From assembly GCA_005881575.1 (NCBI GenBank), contig VBCA01000026.1:1-42419 (forward strand): DNA of 42,419 nucleotides. The letters run 5' to 3'. Position numbers and translations under genes: made by a program. The notes under the pieces were generated by a model. It was not told the origin of the DNA, did no database searches, and was given only the letters and a program-made list of their open reading frames with translations. This stretch comes from Betaproteobacteria bacterium. Lineage in GTDB: Bacteria > Pseudomonadota > Gammaproteobacteria > Burkholderiales > SG8-39. Positions 16,529 through 24,664 of the stretch are shown here, piece after piece (positions within the stretch are counted from its first letter, which is position 1; each line of letters starts with the position of its first letter).

Positions 16529-17754
16529 GCCCTCGCCGGCTCGGTCTTCGGCATGAACAGGATGAAGAGATTCGCGGCGACGATCGTCCCCGCGAGAAAG
16601 GCGAACGTCGCGGTCAGGCCGTAGCTGTCGGCGACCAGCCCTCCGAGGAGCGGCCCGACCGCGGAGCCGACCGCCTGCGCGCCGAAGAGCACGCCGATGC
16701 TCGTCCCGCCCATGTTCTTCGGCGTCGTCTCGAGGAGCCACGCCTGCAGCACCGGCCTGATCGCGTAGAGGAAGAAGCCGAGGACCGCGACGAAGAACAC
16801 GAACGCCAGCGACTTGGCCGCGAGCGCCATGAAGACGAGCACCACCGCGGTCATCGCCATGCTGGTCATCATCACGCTCTTGCGCCCCATGCGGTCCGAC
16901 AGGTGCCCGGCGACGGGCGCGGCGGCGAAGCCCGCGGTCTGCAGCGCGAACATGCAGGCGCCGACCCAGAAGGGCGAATAGCCCATTTCATACGCGAGAT
17001 ACACGGGCAGGAAAGTGAGCACCGCGTTCTGCGTCATCGAGCGGAACGCCGAGCTCGTCGAAAGCAGGATGAGCCCGCGGTTGCGGAACAGCTCGGGCAG
17101 CCCGCGGAAATAGTCGCGCAGGGACTGCGCCCCCGCTTCGCTCGAAGCCTCGCGTTTCTTCCCGCCGAGCTGCATCGTGCCGAGGAAAACGAAGATGAGG
17201 AGCGCGATCACGACCCCGGGAACGACGTTCAGGATCACCACTTCGCGCCAGGAGAGCACGGCGAGCAGCGTCCCTACGACGATGGGCGCGATCGCGTCGC
17301 CGACGTTACCCCCCATGCCGTGCAGCGACAGCACGAGGCCCTTCCTCTCGGGGAAACGGCGCGCGAGCGTGGGAATCGCGGTCGGATGCCACAGGCTGTT
17401 GCCGAAACCCACGAGCGCAACGCAGCCCAGAAGCATCAGGTAGCTGTGCGTGAAGCCCATCAGCAGATACGGGAAACCCACCCAGAAGAGCGAGGTCGCC
17501 ATCAGCACGCCCTTGCGTCCGACGGTGTCGACCAGCACCCCGCCGGGGATGTTCGCCACCGCCCCTGCGATGTACTGGCAGGTCATGATGAGGCCGATCT
17601 GGCTGTAGGTAAGCCCCAATTCCTTGCCGATGATGGGCAGGATCAGATAAAACGTCGCCGGATACCAGTGCGTGAGCGAGTGGCCGAGCGTGATCAGCCA
17701 CATCTCGCGGTACGAGCCACGCGGCGCTTCAGGAACTGCGACTGCGAGACTCAT
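16525..17754 (-). CDS. Major facilitator superfamily transporter
   Basis: A 409-residue protein with twelve predicted helices. Motif A appears in both halves: GGVLVDTVGRKGVL and GHLSDRMGRKSVM. A GGGGGAGGAG ribosome site precedes ATG 17754. It follows the binding-protein gene SBP2 by 25 bp and overlaps the methyltransferase by 4 bp, so it belongs to the same operon. The family includes metabolite/proton symporters and drug exporters; in a cluster of binding proteins for one ligand class it could be an alternative importer or an exporter of the same or a related compound, but nothing in the sequence decides this. Confidence 0.92.
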   Translation of the reverse strand: MSLAVAVPEAPRGSYREMWLITLGHSLTHWYPATFYLILPIIGKELGLTYSQIGLIMTCQYIAGAVANIPGGVLVDTVGRKGVLMATSLFWVGFPYLLMGFTHSYLMLLGCVALVGFGNSLWHPTAIPTLARRFPERKGLVLSLHGMGGNVGDAIAPIVVGTLLAVLSWREVVILNVVPGVVIALLIFVFLGTMQLGGKKREASSEAGAQSLRDYFRGLPELFRNRGLILLSTSSAFRSMTQNAVLTFLPVYLAYEMGYSPFWVGACMFALQTAGFAAAPVAGHLSDRMGRKSVMMTSMAMTAVVLVFMALAAKSLAFVFFVAVLGFFLYAIRPVLQAWLLETTPKNMGGTSIGVLFGAQAVGSAVGPLLGGLVADSYGLTATFAFLAGTIVAANLFILFMPKTEPARA

Positions 17755-17779
17755 CGGGTTCTCCTCCCCCGCAATCTTA

Positions 17780-18805
17780 TCAATTTCCCGGGCGCTTCAG
17801 CACGACGTCCTCGAACAGCTTCGTCCATTTGTCGGTTTCGTCGAGCGAGCGGATCGGGTCGGTCTGGAGGATCTTCACGTTCTTGAGCGGAGAAGACACC
17901 TTGGTATTCGAGGGCACGTAGTCCATTTTCACCAGGTATTGCTGCCCCTCGCCGAGCATGTATTCATAGAAGAGGAGCGCCGCGCCCGGATGCGGCGCGC
18001 GGCGCGCGACGCCGATCGCGTTGGAGCGGGCGACGGCGGGTTCGAGCGCGAACCAGTCGATCGGCGCGCCCTTTTTCTTCGCCTGCTCGGGCATGTAGTT
18101 GTAGACGGTGAGCGCAAGCGGCACCTCGCCGGCGATCACCATGTTGTTGAGCAGCGTGTGCCCCGTGCGGGCGGAGATCCCGTTCCGCGCGACAAGGTCG
18201 CGGAAGAACTGCAGCCCCTTCTCGCCTCCGCCCATCACGTCGACCACCGAGGCGAACCAGTCCTGGTTCTTCGCCTCGATGCCGAGCTTGCCCTTCCACT
18301 TCGGGTCGAGCAGGTCCGCGTAGGTCCTGGGCAGATCCGATTTCCTGATGAGATTGGTGTTGTAGACCTGCACCCACACCGAGAGGAGCGTGGCGGCCCA
18401 TTCGCGGTGCGCCGGCACCGAGCCGGGCTGCAGGTCCTTGTGCACCGGGGAATTCACGGCCTGCAGGATCTTCTCGCGCGAAAGCGCCTCCATCTCGGGC
18501 GAGCCGAAATGGATCAAGTCCACGTCGTACTTCCTCGCGGCCGCCTCGGCGAGCGTTCGCTGCAGCACCTTGTCGGTACCGGCGCGCCAGATGACGACCT
18601 TGACGCCGTACTTCGCCTCGAAGGGCCTGATCAGCGTCGGCTGGTCCTTCTCCGCGAAGGTCGTGTACATCGTGACCGTGCCCTCCTTCTTCGCGGCCGC
18701 CGTGATTTTCGCCATGCGATCCGGGCCGCTGTAGTCGAAGAGCCCTTGGGCGCCGGCCGATCCCGCGGCGAGCACGCACGCTGCAAAAACGGCGATTGTT
18801 CTCAT
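17780..18805 (-). CDS. ABC transporter binding protein, Fe(III)/spermidine-type fold (SBP2)
   Basis: A 341-residue periplasmic protein with a Sec leader (residues 1-19, ends AGAQ). Landmarks are YSGPDRMAKITAAAKKEGTVTMYTT, KYGVKVVIWRAGTDKVLQR, DLIHFGSPEMEAL, VQVYNTNLIRKSDLPRTYADLLDPKWKGKLGIE, IAGEVPLALTVYNYMPEQAKKKGAPIDW and APHPGAALLFYEYML. These match SBP3, SBP4 and SBP5 segment by segment, so the four form one subgroup, separate from SBP1 and SBP6. No permease gene is adjacent; the nearest match is at 31132-32871. It lies 13 bp after the ornithine-cyclodeaminase-family gene. Confidence 0.93.
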   Translation of the reverse strand: MRTIAVFAACVLAAGSAGAQGLFDYSGPDRMAKITAAAKKEGTVTMYTTFAEKDQPTLIRPFEAKYGVKVVIWRAGTDKVLQRTLAEAAARKYDVDLIHFGSPEMEALSREKILQAVNSPVHKDLQPGSVPAHREWAATLLSVWVQVYNTNLIRKSDLPRTYADLLDPKWKGKLGIEAKNQDWFASVVDVMGGGEKGLQFFRDLVARNGISARTGHTLLNNMVIAGEVPLALTVYNYMPEQAKKKGAPIDWFALEPAVARSNAIGVARRAPHPGAALLFYEYMLGEGQQYLVKMDYVPSNTKVSSPLKNVKILQTDPIRSLDETDKWTKLFEDVVLKRPGN

Positions 18806-18818
18806 GGTGGTCTCTTTC

Positions 18819-19919
18819 CTAGTCTCTTATGTCCTGCAGGAACCAATCGGTGGGAAGGTCGCGTCCGAGCCCCGCGCGGCGCGCAGCCTCGTAAGCCGCC
18901 GCGGCGATCGCGAAAAACTGAGCGCCTTGGACGTTGCCGCGCTCGGAATAGGTGATCTGCTCGCGCGAGGTGCGGCCGCGCTCCCGTCCCGACGCCACGT
19001 CGTCGAAGCTCACATCGCCGCCCCGCCCGGTTACCTGGGGCGCGCGCTTGCCCATGCGATGCGCTCCCCAGCGCGGGTCCTTCGGCCGCGCGAGGTACCC
19101 CAGATACTCGTCCGAAGTCGCGAGCTCGGGACGCCCGACGGGCGCGGGTGCAGTGCCGAGGCGCAGCCTGCGGTCGAAGCGCGCGCGCGCCGCATCGTCG
19201 GGCCGCCCGCCGATCGAGATGACGTGCATGCCCGGCGCCAGCCATTCGCCGCGGATCACGGGAATCGCCGAGTCGGTGCACGCGGCGAGAATGTCCGCGC
19301 CTTCGTACGCCGCGCGCGGCTCGTCACAGGCGACGCACTCGACTGCGTGGCGCTCCGCGATCTCGGCAGCGAAGCGCTCGCGGTGCGGTCGCGTCGGGCT
19401 GTAGACGCGGATGCGCTCGATGTTCCGCACCTCGAGAAGGGACTCGACGTGCGATTCGGCCATGCCGCCCGACCCGAGCATCCCCAGCGTGCGGCAATCC
19501 TCGCGCGCCATCATATCGGCCCCGATCGCGCTGTCGGCCGCGACGCGCAGGTGCTGCAGGTATCCGTCGTTGATGATGGCAAGCGGAGCTCCGGTCTCGA
19601 CGTCTGTCAGGAACACCAGGCCGCAGTAGCGGCCCGGTCGCATGCAGTACTTCTCGAGCGTGCGAGCGCCTTCGTACTCGCGTTCGTACACGACGTCGGA
19701 TTTCATGCGGATGGCGAAATAGCCGCCGGTGGAACCGCCCTCCATGGTGCCCCATTGGTAGAACTTCGCCGGATCGCGCGTCGGGATGCGGATGTCGATG
19801 CGCGGGCGGCAGACGGCTTCGCCCGATGCGAGGTCGCGATAGGCCGACTCGAGCGCGCGACGCACTGCGGCGGGTGAGAGCACGCGCCGCACGATGTCGT
19901 TGTCGATCAGCAAGGTCAC
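18819..19919 (-). CDS. Ornithine cyclodeaminase / mu-crystallin family enzyme
   Basis: A 366-residue NAD(P)-dependent enzyme of the OCD/mu-crystallin family, whose members are ornithine cyclodeaminases, ketimine reductases or amino-acid dehydrogenases. IRMKSDV holds the conserved substrate-side lysine region, GLVFLTDVETGAPLAIINDG and HLRVAADSAIGADMM are family blocks, and GMLGSGGMAESHVESLL is the dinucleotide-binding loop. The C-terminal ~60 residues (RGGDVSFDDVASGRERGRTS) extend beyond shorter family members. The start is GTG 19919, overlapping the SBP3 stop by 4 bp (GTGA); an open frame continues upstream but coincides with SBP3. Cytoplasmic; probably acts on an imino or amino acid made from the imported compound. 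Confidence 0.9.
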   Translation of the reverse strand: MTLLIDNDIVRRVLSPAAVRRALESAYRDLASGEAVCRPRIDIRIPTRDPAKFYQWGTMEGGSTGGYFAIRMKSDVVYEREYEGARTLEKYCMRPGRYCGLVFLTDVETGAPLAIINDGYLQHLRVAADSAIGADMMAREDCRTLGMLGSGGMAESHVESLLEVRNIERIRVYSPTRPHRERFAAEIAERHAVECVACDEPRAAYEGADILAACTDSAIPVIRGEWLAPGMHVISIGGRPDDAARARFDRRLRLGTAPAPVGRPELATSDEYLGYLARPKDPRWGAHRMGKRAPQVTGRGGDVSFDDVASGRERGRTSREQITYSERGNVQGAQFFAIAAAAYEAARRAGLGRDLPTDWFLQDIRD

Positions 19920-20959
19920 CGGCCACCCCTCACGACGATTTCCTCGTAGAGCTTCGCCCAGCGCTCGCCCTGATCGACGAGTACCACCGGGTCGATGATC
20001 TTCAGAGAGCTCCGATCGAGCGCGGTGTGGATTTTCCTGCTCGTCGGAACGGATTTGCGCTCCGCCAGGATCCGCTGACCGTCGTCGCCGATCATGAATT
20101 CGTAGTACAGCAGCGCCGCATGCGGGTGCGGCGCGCGCCGGATCACCGCGAACCCGTTGCCGTGCGCGACCGCCGGCGAGAGCATGAACCACTCGAGCGG
20201 CGCGCCCTGTCCTTTGAGCTGGTCGGCGGTGAAATTGTAGACGGTGAGCGCGAACGGCACCTCGCCCGAGGCCACCATCTGCGCGAGCAGGCTGTGCCCT
20301 CTGCGCACCGACAGGCCGTTCTTCGCCGCGAGCTCGCGGAACAGGTTGAGGCCTTTCTCCTCCCCGAGAGTCCGCACCACCTCGGCGAACCAATCCTCGT
20401 CGGAGGCCTCGATGCCGAGCTTTCCTTTCCAGCGCGGATCGAGGAGGTCGCCGTATGACGCGGGGAGCTCTGCCTGCTTGATGAGCCGCGTGTTGTAGGC
20501 CTGGACGAACACGGAGAGCCGCGCCCAGGCCCACTCGCGATGCTCGGGCACCGCGGCGGGGATCAGGTCGGCTTGGTAGGGCGAGCGCACCGCCTGCAGC
20601 AGTCCCCGGCGCCGCAGCAGCTCGAGCGGCACCGAGTTACTGTCCACCAGATCGACTTCGTCGCGACCCGCCTGCGCTTGGGCCACGATGCGCTGCAAAA
20701 CCTTCTCCGAGGCCGCGCGCCAGGCGCGGACCTTCACGCCGTACTTCTTTTCGAAGGCCGCGTTCAGCGTCGCGACGTCCTCGGGGGGAAACGACGTATA
20801 GAGGCTGAGGAAGCCCTCGCGGCGCGCGCCTTCGAGCAGGAGTTGAGGACGGTCCGCGCCCTCGTACGCAGCCAGTCCCGCGAGCACGCTCCTCGGCTCC
20901 TGCGCCGCGACGGGCGAAGCGAGACTCGCGACTGCGAGCAAAGCGCACAAGGGTTTCAT
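19916..20959 (-). CDS. ABC transporter binding protein, Fe(III)/spermidine-type fold (SBP3)
   Basis: A 347-residue periplasmic protein starting MKPLCALLAVASLASPVAAQ (Sec leader). It shares with its paralogs YEGADRPQLLLEGARREG, LYTSFPPEDV, KYGVKVRAWRAASEKVLQR, VQAYNTRLIKQAELPASYGDLLDPRWKGKLGIEASDEDWF, RGHSLLAQMVASGEVPFALTVYN and APHPHAALLYYEFMI. ATG 20959 overlaps the stop of the Rieske fragment by 4 bp, and its own stop overlaps the next gene, so three genes are translationally linked. No FbpA-like tyrosine pair is seen. The ligand is probably a small organic anion, by inference from neighbours. Confidence 0.93.
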   Translation of the reverse strand: MKPLCALLAVASLASPVAAQEPRSVLAGLAAYEGADRPQLLLEGARREGFLSLYTSFPPEDVATLNAAFEKKYGVKVRAWRAASEKVLQRIVAQAQAGRDEVDLVDSNSVPLELLRRRGLLQAVRSPYQADLIPAAVPEHREWAWARLSVFVQAYNTRLIKQAELPASYGDLLDPRWKGKLGIEASDEDWFAEVVRTLGEEKGLNLFRELAAKNGLSVRRGHSLLAQMVASGEVPFALTVYNFTADQLKGQGAPLEWFMLSPAVAHGNGFAVIRRAPHPHAALLYYEFMIGDDGQRILAERKSVPTSRKIHTALDRSSLKIIDPVVLVDQGERWAKLYEEIVVRGGR

Positions 20960-21321
20960 GCCGCCGGCACCGTTTTCGCCGGGTCCTTCTGCGCCATCGC
21001 GACCGCATCGGGCAGGGCCAACTCGCGCGGCACGACCATTGATACCGCGCGGGCGCGCTGCGCCGCGGGAGCGAGGCCCGGCGGCGCGAGCCCGCGCTCG
21101 ACCGTCTTCGCAGCGTCCATCAGCCGCTTGCGCGTCTTGACGATGCCGTTGTCCGAGGAGACGAGATGCTCGCGGCTGCGGTCCTGGATCGTTCCCATGC
21201 TTTCCTGCACGGCGGCATCCTGTACGCCGACGTCGAGCACGCCGGAAAAAGTCTTCTTCGCCTTCTGCGCCGCGCGGTCGATCAGGTAGTCGTTGCGCTT
21301 GTTCGCCACGACGGGGAACAT
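20956..21321 (-). pseudogene. C-terminal remnant of a Rieske non-haem iron oxygenase alpha subunit
   Basis: A 121-residue open frame matching only the end of ring-hydroxylating oxygenases of the phthalate-4,5-dioxygenase/vanillate-demethylase type. NKRNDYLIDRAAQKAKKTF, VGVQDAAVQESMGTIQDRSR with the facial-triad Asp35, HLVSSDNGIVKTRKRLMDAA and the terminal VPRELALPDAVAMAQ are in the usual order. Intact proteins are over 400 residues; the Rieske CxH/CxxH part and both His ligands are missing, and SBP4 ends 3 bp before this ATG, so there is no room for them. It is inactive as an oxygenase. The ATG and the 4-bp overlap with SBP3 mean that it may still be translated, or that it merely maintains coupling. 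Confidence 0.8.
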
Positions 21322-21324
21322 CGG

Positions 21325-22386
21325 CTATTGCGACGCCGTGGGCGAGGACACCGCGCCGCGGCCGTAGAGGGTGTCCTCGAAGATCCTGGTCCAGCGGTCG
21401 TAATCGGCGAGCACGGCGTCGAGCTCGATGAACTTCAAGCGGAATCTTCTGAGATACGGCTCGTTGCGGCGGTGGGAGATGACGTGGTTCAGCTCCGCGA
21501 GCAGCGTCTGGCCGTCGGAGAGGACGAAGTCGTAGAAGAGGACCGCGGCGTTCGGATGCGGCGCGCGCTTCATGACGCCGATGCCGTCGGTGTAGGCGAC
21601 CGTCGGCGCAAGCGCTATCCAGTTGATCGGCGCGCCGCTCCGCCGCGATTGCTCCGGCAGATAGCTGTAGAGCGTCAGCGCGAGCGGAACTTCTCCCGCG
21701 ACCACGAGGTTGTTGAGCAGCGCGTTTCCGTTTCGCACCGTGAGGCCGTTCCTCGCCACCAGATCGCGGAAGAATTTGAGCCCCGGCTCCCCGCCCATTT
21801 CCTGGACCAGCGTGAAGAACCATTCCTGCTCTTTCGCTTCGATGGCGATGCGTCCCTTCCAGCGCGGGTCGAGCAGGTCCGCGAACGTTTTCGGCAGCTC
21901 CTCGGGGGTGACCCTGTTGGTGTTGTAGGCCTGGACGAAGATATACACGCGGGGCCCGGCCCACTCGCGATGAGGCGCAACGGCCTCGGGAATCAACTCA
22001 CGCTGGTAAGGCGAGCGGACTTCCTGGAGCAGGCGCTCGCGGTGCAGCAGCTCCATCTCGGGCGATGGGTTGTGCACGACGTCCACCTCGAAGCGGCCGG
22101 CACGCGCCTCGGTGACCGCTCTGCGCAGGACGTTGTTCTTGCCCGAGCGCCAGACCTTGACCTTGATTCCGTAGCGGCGCTCGAACTCCGACACGAGGCG
22201 GATCAGGTCCTTCTCCGCCATCGATGCATACAACGACAGCGAGCCCTCCCGCCTGGCACCGGCGACGAGGCGTGCCGAGCGATCGGCGCTTTCGTCGAGC
22301 GCCGGAGAATTCGAGTCCTGCTGCCCGAAGGAAAGATTCGCGGCAAGACACGCCAGTGCACCGAGTGCTAGGCATGCGACGCGCAT
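21325..22386 (-). CDS. ABC transporter binding protein, Fe(III)/spermidine-type fold (SBP4)
   Basis: A 353-residue periplasmic protein with Sec leader MRVACLALGALACLAANLSFGQ. It is the most divergent of the set: it lacks the YxGADR opening (SADRSARLVAGARREGSLSLYAS instead) but keeps RYGIKVKVWRSGKNNVLRRA, VQAYNTNRVTPEELPKTFADLLDPRWKGRIAIEA, VAGEVPLALTLYSYLPEQ and APHPNAAVLFYDFVLSDGQ. The usual closing segment VPTSR is replaced by NHVISHRRNEPYLRRFRLKFIE, and a tail of about 12 residues (GRGAVSSPTASQ) is extra. It ends 3 bp before the Rieske fragment. Divergence in the ligand-facing half suggests a different ligand preference. Confidence 0.92.
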   Translation of the reverse strand: MRVACLALGALACLAANLSFGQQDSNSPALDESADRSARLVAGARREGSLSLYASMAEKDLIRLVSEFERRYGIKVKVWRSGKNNVLRRAVTEARAGRFEVDVVHNPSPEMELLHRERLLQEVRSPYQRELIPEAVAPHREWAGPRVYIFVQAYNTNRVTPEELPKTFADLLDPRWKGRIAIEAKEQEWFFTLVQEMGGEPGLKFFRDLVARNGLTVRNGNALLNNLVVAGEVPLALTLYSYLPEQSRRSGAPINWIALAPTVAYTDGIGVMKRAPHPNAAVLFYDFVLSDGQTLLAELNHVISHRRNEPYLRRFRLKFIELDAVLADYDRWTRIFEDTLYGRGAVSSPTASQ

Positions 22387-22401
22387 CGGGTCCTTCGGGC
22401 C

Positions 22402-23016
22402 CTACGCGGGCTCCTTGATCCTGCGCTTGAGATATTTCTCGACGAGCTCGGCGCTGAGCACTACCTTGGCGTCGTACTCGGGAGCGTCCTCGATTTGCTC
22501 CAGGTCGTTCAGCCCGCAGTACTTGTAGATCCGGTTGATCGCCGAGATCAGCCGCACCGGCTTCTCCCCGCTCGCGTTGAAGTGCTGGTGGATCGTGTTC
22601 GGCGGGATGTAGATCACGTCTCCGGCTTCCCATTCGTAGCGCTTCACCTCGGCCTGCGGCTTCCAGTGGTAGGTGTCGGTGATCTCCACGTCGCAGTCCT
22701 GGTGCAGGTCGTAGCCGCGGCCCTCGACGACGTAGAGGCATTCCTCGGCGAGGTGGCGGTGCTTGCCCGAGCGGCTGCCCGGCGGAATGATCTGCATGTA
22801 GGCGTCGACCGTCTCCATGCGCGTGTTCATCTGCTCGTTGAGCAGGTGCTTCAGCAGCCCCTGGCGCGACATCTCCCAGGGCATGTCCTCCGGACGCAGG
22901 ATCTTCCTGCGCTTCGCGTTTCGCGAGGGCGCCTGCATCGCGTTCTCCAGCAGGCTCTGATACAGCTTCTGGTGCGCGCTGCCGCGCATCCACGCTTTCG
23001 ATTCACCCCAGGCCAT
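22402..23016 (-). CDS. Cupin-domain protein (first of a pair)
   Basis: A 204-residue protein with one cupin barrel. Motif 1 is PGSRSGKHRHLAEECLYVVEG, giving the His-x-His and Glu metal ligands; motif 2 is AGDVIYIPPNTIHQHFN with the last His. An N-terminal ~65 residues is helical and charged, and the C-terminus ends with KYLKRRIKEPA. No leader, so cytoplasmic. Single-cupin metalloproteins of this kind include dioxygenases, decarboxylases and lyases acting on organic acids; this subgroup is often found with transport genes and remains uncharacterised to my knowledge. It lies 15 bp upstream of SBP4 and 21 bp downstream of the second cupin, which shares the IHQHFN or VHQHFN ending. Confidence 0.88.
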   Translation of the reverse strand: MAWGESKAWMRGSAHQKLYQSLLENAMQAPSRNAKRRKILRPEDMPWEMSRQGLLKHLLNEQMNTRMETVDAYMQIIPPGSRSGKHRHLAEECLYVVEGRGYDLHQDCDVEITDTYHWKPQAEVKRYEWEAGDVIYIPPNTIHQHFNASGEKPVRLISAINRIYKYCGLNDLEQIEDAPEYDAKVVLSAELVEKYLKRRIKEPA

Positions 23017-23037
23017 GTGCGACCCCTTTCCCCTTCA

Positions 23038-23586
23038 CTAGTGGTTGTAGTTTTCCTCGAAGTGCCGCGGGACGAAGCCCGCGCCTTCGGGCGTCGCTTC
23101 CTTCGGCCGCGGGATGACCGTCTGCTGGAACATCAGGTTCATGAATAGGACCATCGGCTTGGGCTTCAGGACGAGCGCGCGGGCGGGCTTCACCGGGTCT
23201 GCGTTGAAATGCTGATGCACGCAGTTCATGTGGACGATCGCGACGTCTCCCGCGGACCAGTCGTAGCGCACGCCGTCATGGATCTCGTAACCCTTGCCGT
23301 CGAGAATGTAGAACGCCGCCTCGTTAACGTGGCCGTGCTTCTGCGTGCGGCCTCCGGGGCCGTACTCCTCCAGGTGCACGTGCAGCGTCTGCGTCATGCC
23401 GTCGACCGGCTCGATGAAGTGCTTGCTGAAGGACTGGGGCCCGTCGTTGAAGAGGAGGTCCTTGCCCTTGATCACGCGCGGCAGACCGCGCAGGCGCGCG
23501 AGCTCGTCCTTCAAGCTGTACTGCCCCTGGATTCCGCGCACGAAGACACGGTCCTTCTTGCTGCTGTAGTGCGATTCCTTGCCCAT
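23038..23586 (-). CDS. Cupin-domain protein (second of a pair)
   Basis: A 182-residue protein with one cupin barrel. GPGGRTQKHGHVNEAAFYILDGKG carries the His-x-His and Glu ligands, and SAGDVAIVHMNCVHQHFN the final His and Asn. It is flanked by an N-terminal basic region (KESHYSSKKDRVFVRG) and a C-terminal stretch (RPKEATPEGAGFVPRHFEENYNH). It is clearly related to the cupin at 22402-23016, but the flanking parts differ, so the two may form a heteromer or catalyse successive steps; this is inference. Spacing is 16 bp after SBP5 and 21 bp before the first cupin. Confidence 0.88.
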   Translation of the reverse strand: MGKESHYSSKKDRVFVRGIQGQYSLKDELARLRGLPRVIKGKDLLFNDGPQSFSKHFIEPVDGMTQTLHVHLEEYGPGGRTQKHGHVNEAAFYILDGKGYEIHDGVRYDWSAGDVAIVHMNCVHQHFNADPVKPARALVLKPKPMVLFMNLMFQQTVIPRPKEATPEGAGFVPRHFEENYNH

Positions 23587-23602
23587 AGGTTTGCTCCGTC
23601 GT

Positions 23603-24664
23603 CTACCGACCCTTGCCGAAAATCTCTTCGTACAGGTTCGCCCACTTGTCGTATTCGTCGAGCGTGACTCGCGCGTCGACGAACTTGAGCGGCAGCTTGT
23701 TGAGCGGCGTGTCGATTTTCCTGCTCGTCGGCACGAAGTCGCGCTGCGCGAGTATCTTCTGGCCCTCCTCGCTGATCTCGAAGTCGTAGAAGAGCACCGC
23801 GGCGTGCGGATGCGGGGCGCGGCGCGCGACGCCGACTCCGTTCGGCCGCGCGATCGCCGTGCCGATCGAGAACCAGTCGATCGGCGCGCCCTTGCCCTTG
23901 AACTGTTCGGCCTTGTAATTGTATACGGTCAGCGCGAGCGGCACCTCACCCGACACGACGAGCTGCGTGAGCAGCGTATGCCCCTTGCGCACCGACATGC
24001 CGTTTTTTGCGACGATCTCCTTGAAGAGTTTCGTGCCCCTGGCCTCGCCGATCTCGTCGAAAAGGCCCGCGAGCCAGTCCGAGTCCTCCTGCTCGATACC
24101 GAGTTTCCCCTTCCACTTCGGGTCGAGCAAGTCTTCCCAGGTCTTCGGCAGATCCTGCTTCCTCACGGCCTGGGTGTTGTACGCCTGCACGAACACGTTC
24201 AGGCGCGTGCCGACCCATTCGCCATGGGGACGGAGCGCGGGCGCGATGAGATCGGCGTGGTGCGGCGAGTTAACCCGTTGCAGGACGTTTTCGCGGTGCA
24301 GCGATTCCATTTCGGGGCCGTTGGTCTCGACCACGTCCACGGTGTTGCGGCCGGCGCGCGCTTCGGCGACGGCGCGCTGCAGCACCTTTTCCGAGCTCGC
24401 ACGCCATACGCTCACCTTCACCCCGTATTTCTTCTCGTAGGCGCCCACCAGCGCCCCCATGTCGTCGGACTGCGCCGAGGTGTAGAGGTTGAGCTCCTTT
24501 TCCTTCTTCGCTCCTTCGACCAGCTTCGAAAGGCGGTCGGGACCCGAATACAAGCCGACGTCCGCCGCGGTGGCGTTCGGCTTGACCTGCGCGATAGCCG
24601 GCGCGGAGAGAACCGCGCCCGCGGCGAGCAGGCTCGCGAGAAGGCTGAATCCAGGCGTCCTCAT
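23603..24664 (-). CDS. ABC transporter binding protein, Fe(III)/spermidine-type fold (SBP5)
   Basis: A 353-residue periplasmic protein with Sec leader ending PAIAQ near residue 26. It shows YSGPDRLSKLVEGAKKEKELNLYTS, KYGVKVSVWRASSEKVLQRAVAEARAGRN, ETNGPEMESLHRENVLQ, VQAYNTQAVRKQDLPKTWEDLLDPKWKGKLGIE, VSGEVPLALTVYNYKAEQFKGKGAPIDW and APHPHAAVLFYDFEISEEGQKILAQRDFVPTSR. It is the canonical member of the SBP2-5 subgroup. Its ATG overlaps the TGA of SBP6 by 4 bp (ATGA), so the two are made together. The leading position of SBP6 and SBP5 in the operon suggests they are the most abundant. Confidence 0.94.
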   Translation of the reverse strand: MRTPGFSLLASLLAAGAVLSAPAIAQVKPNATAADVGLYSGPDRLSKLVEGAKKEKELNLYTSAQSDDMGALVGAYEKKYGVKVSVWRASSEKVLQRAVAEARAGRNTVDVVETNGPEMESLHRENVLQRVNSPHHADLIAPALRPHGEWVGTRLNVFVQAYNTQAVRKQDLPKTWEDLLDPKWKGKLGIEQEDSDWLAGLFDEIGEARGTKLFKEIVAKNGMSVRKGHTLLTQLVVSGEVPLALTVYNYKAEQFKGKGAPIDWFSIGTAIARPNGVGVARRAPHPHAAVLFYDFEISEEGQKILAQRDFVPTSRKIDTPLNKLPLKFVDARVTLDEYDKWANLYEEIFGKGR

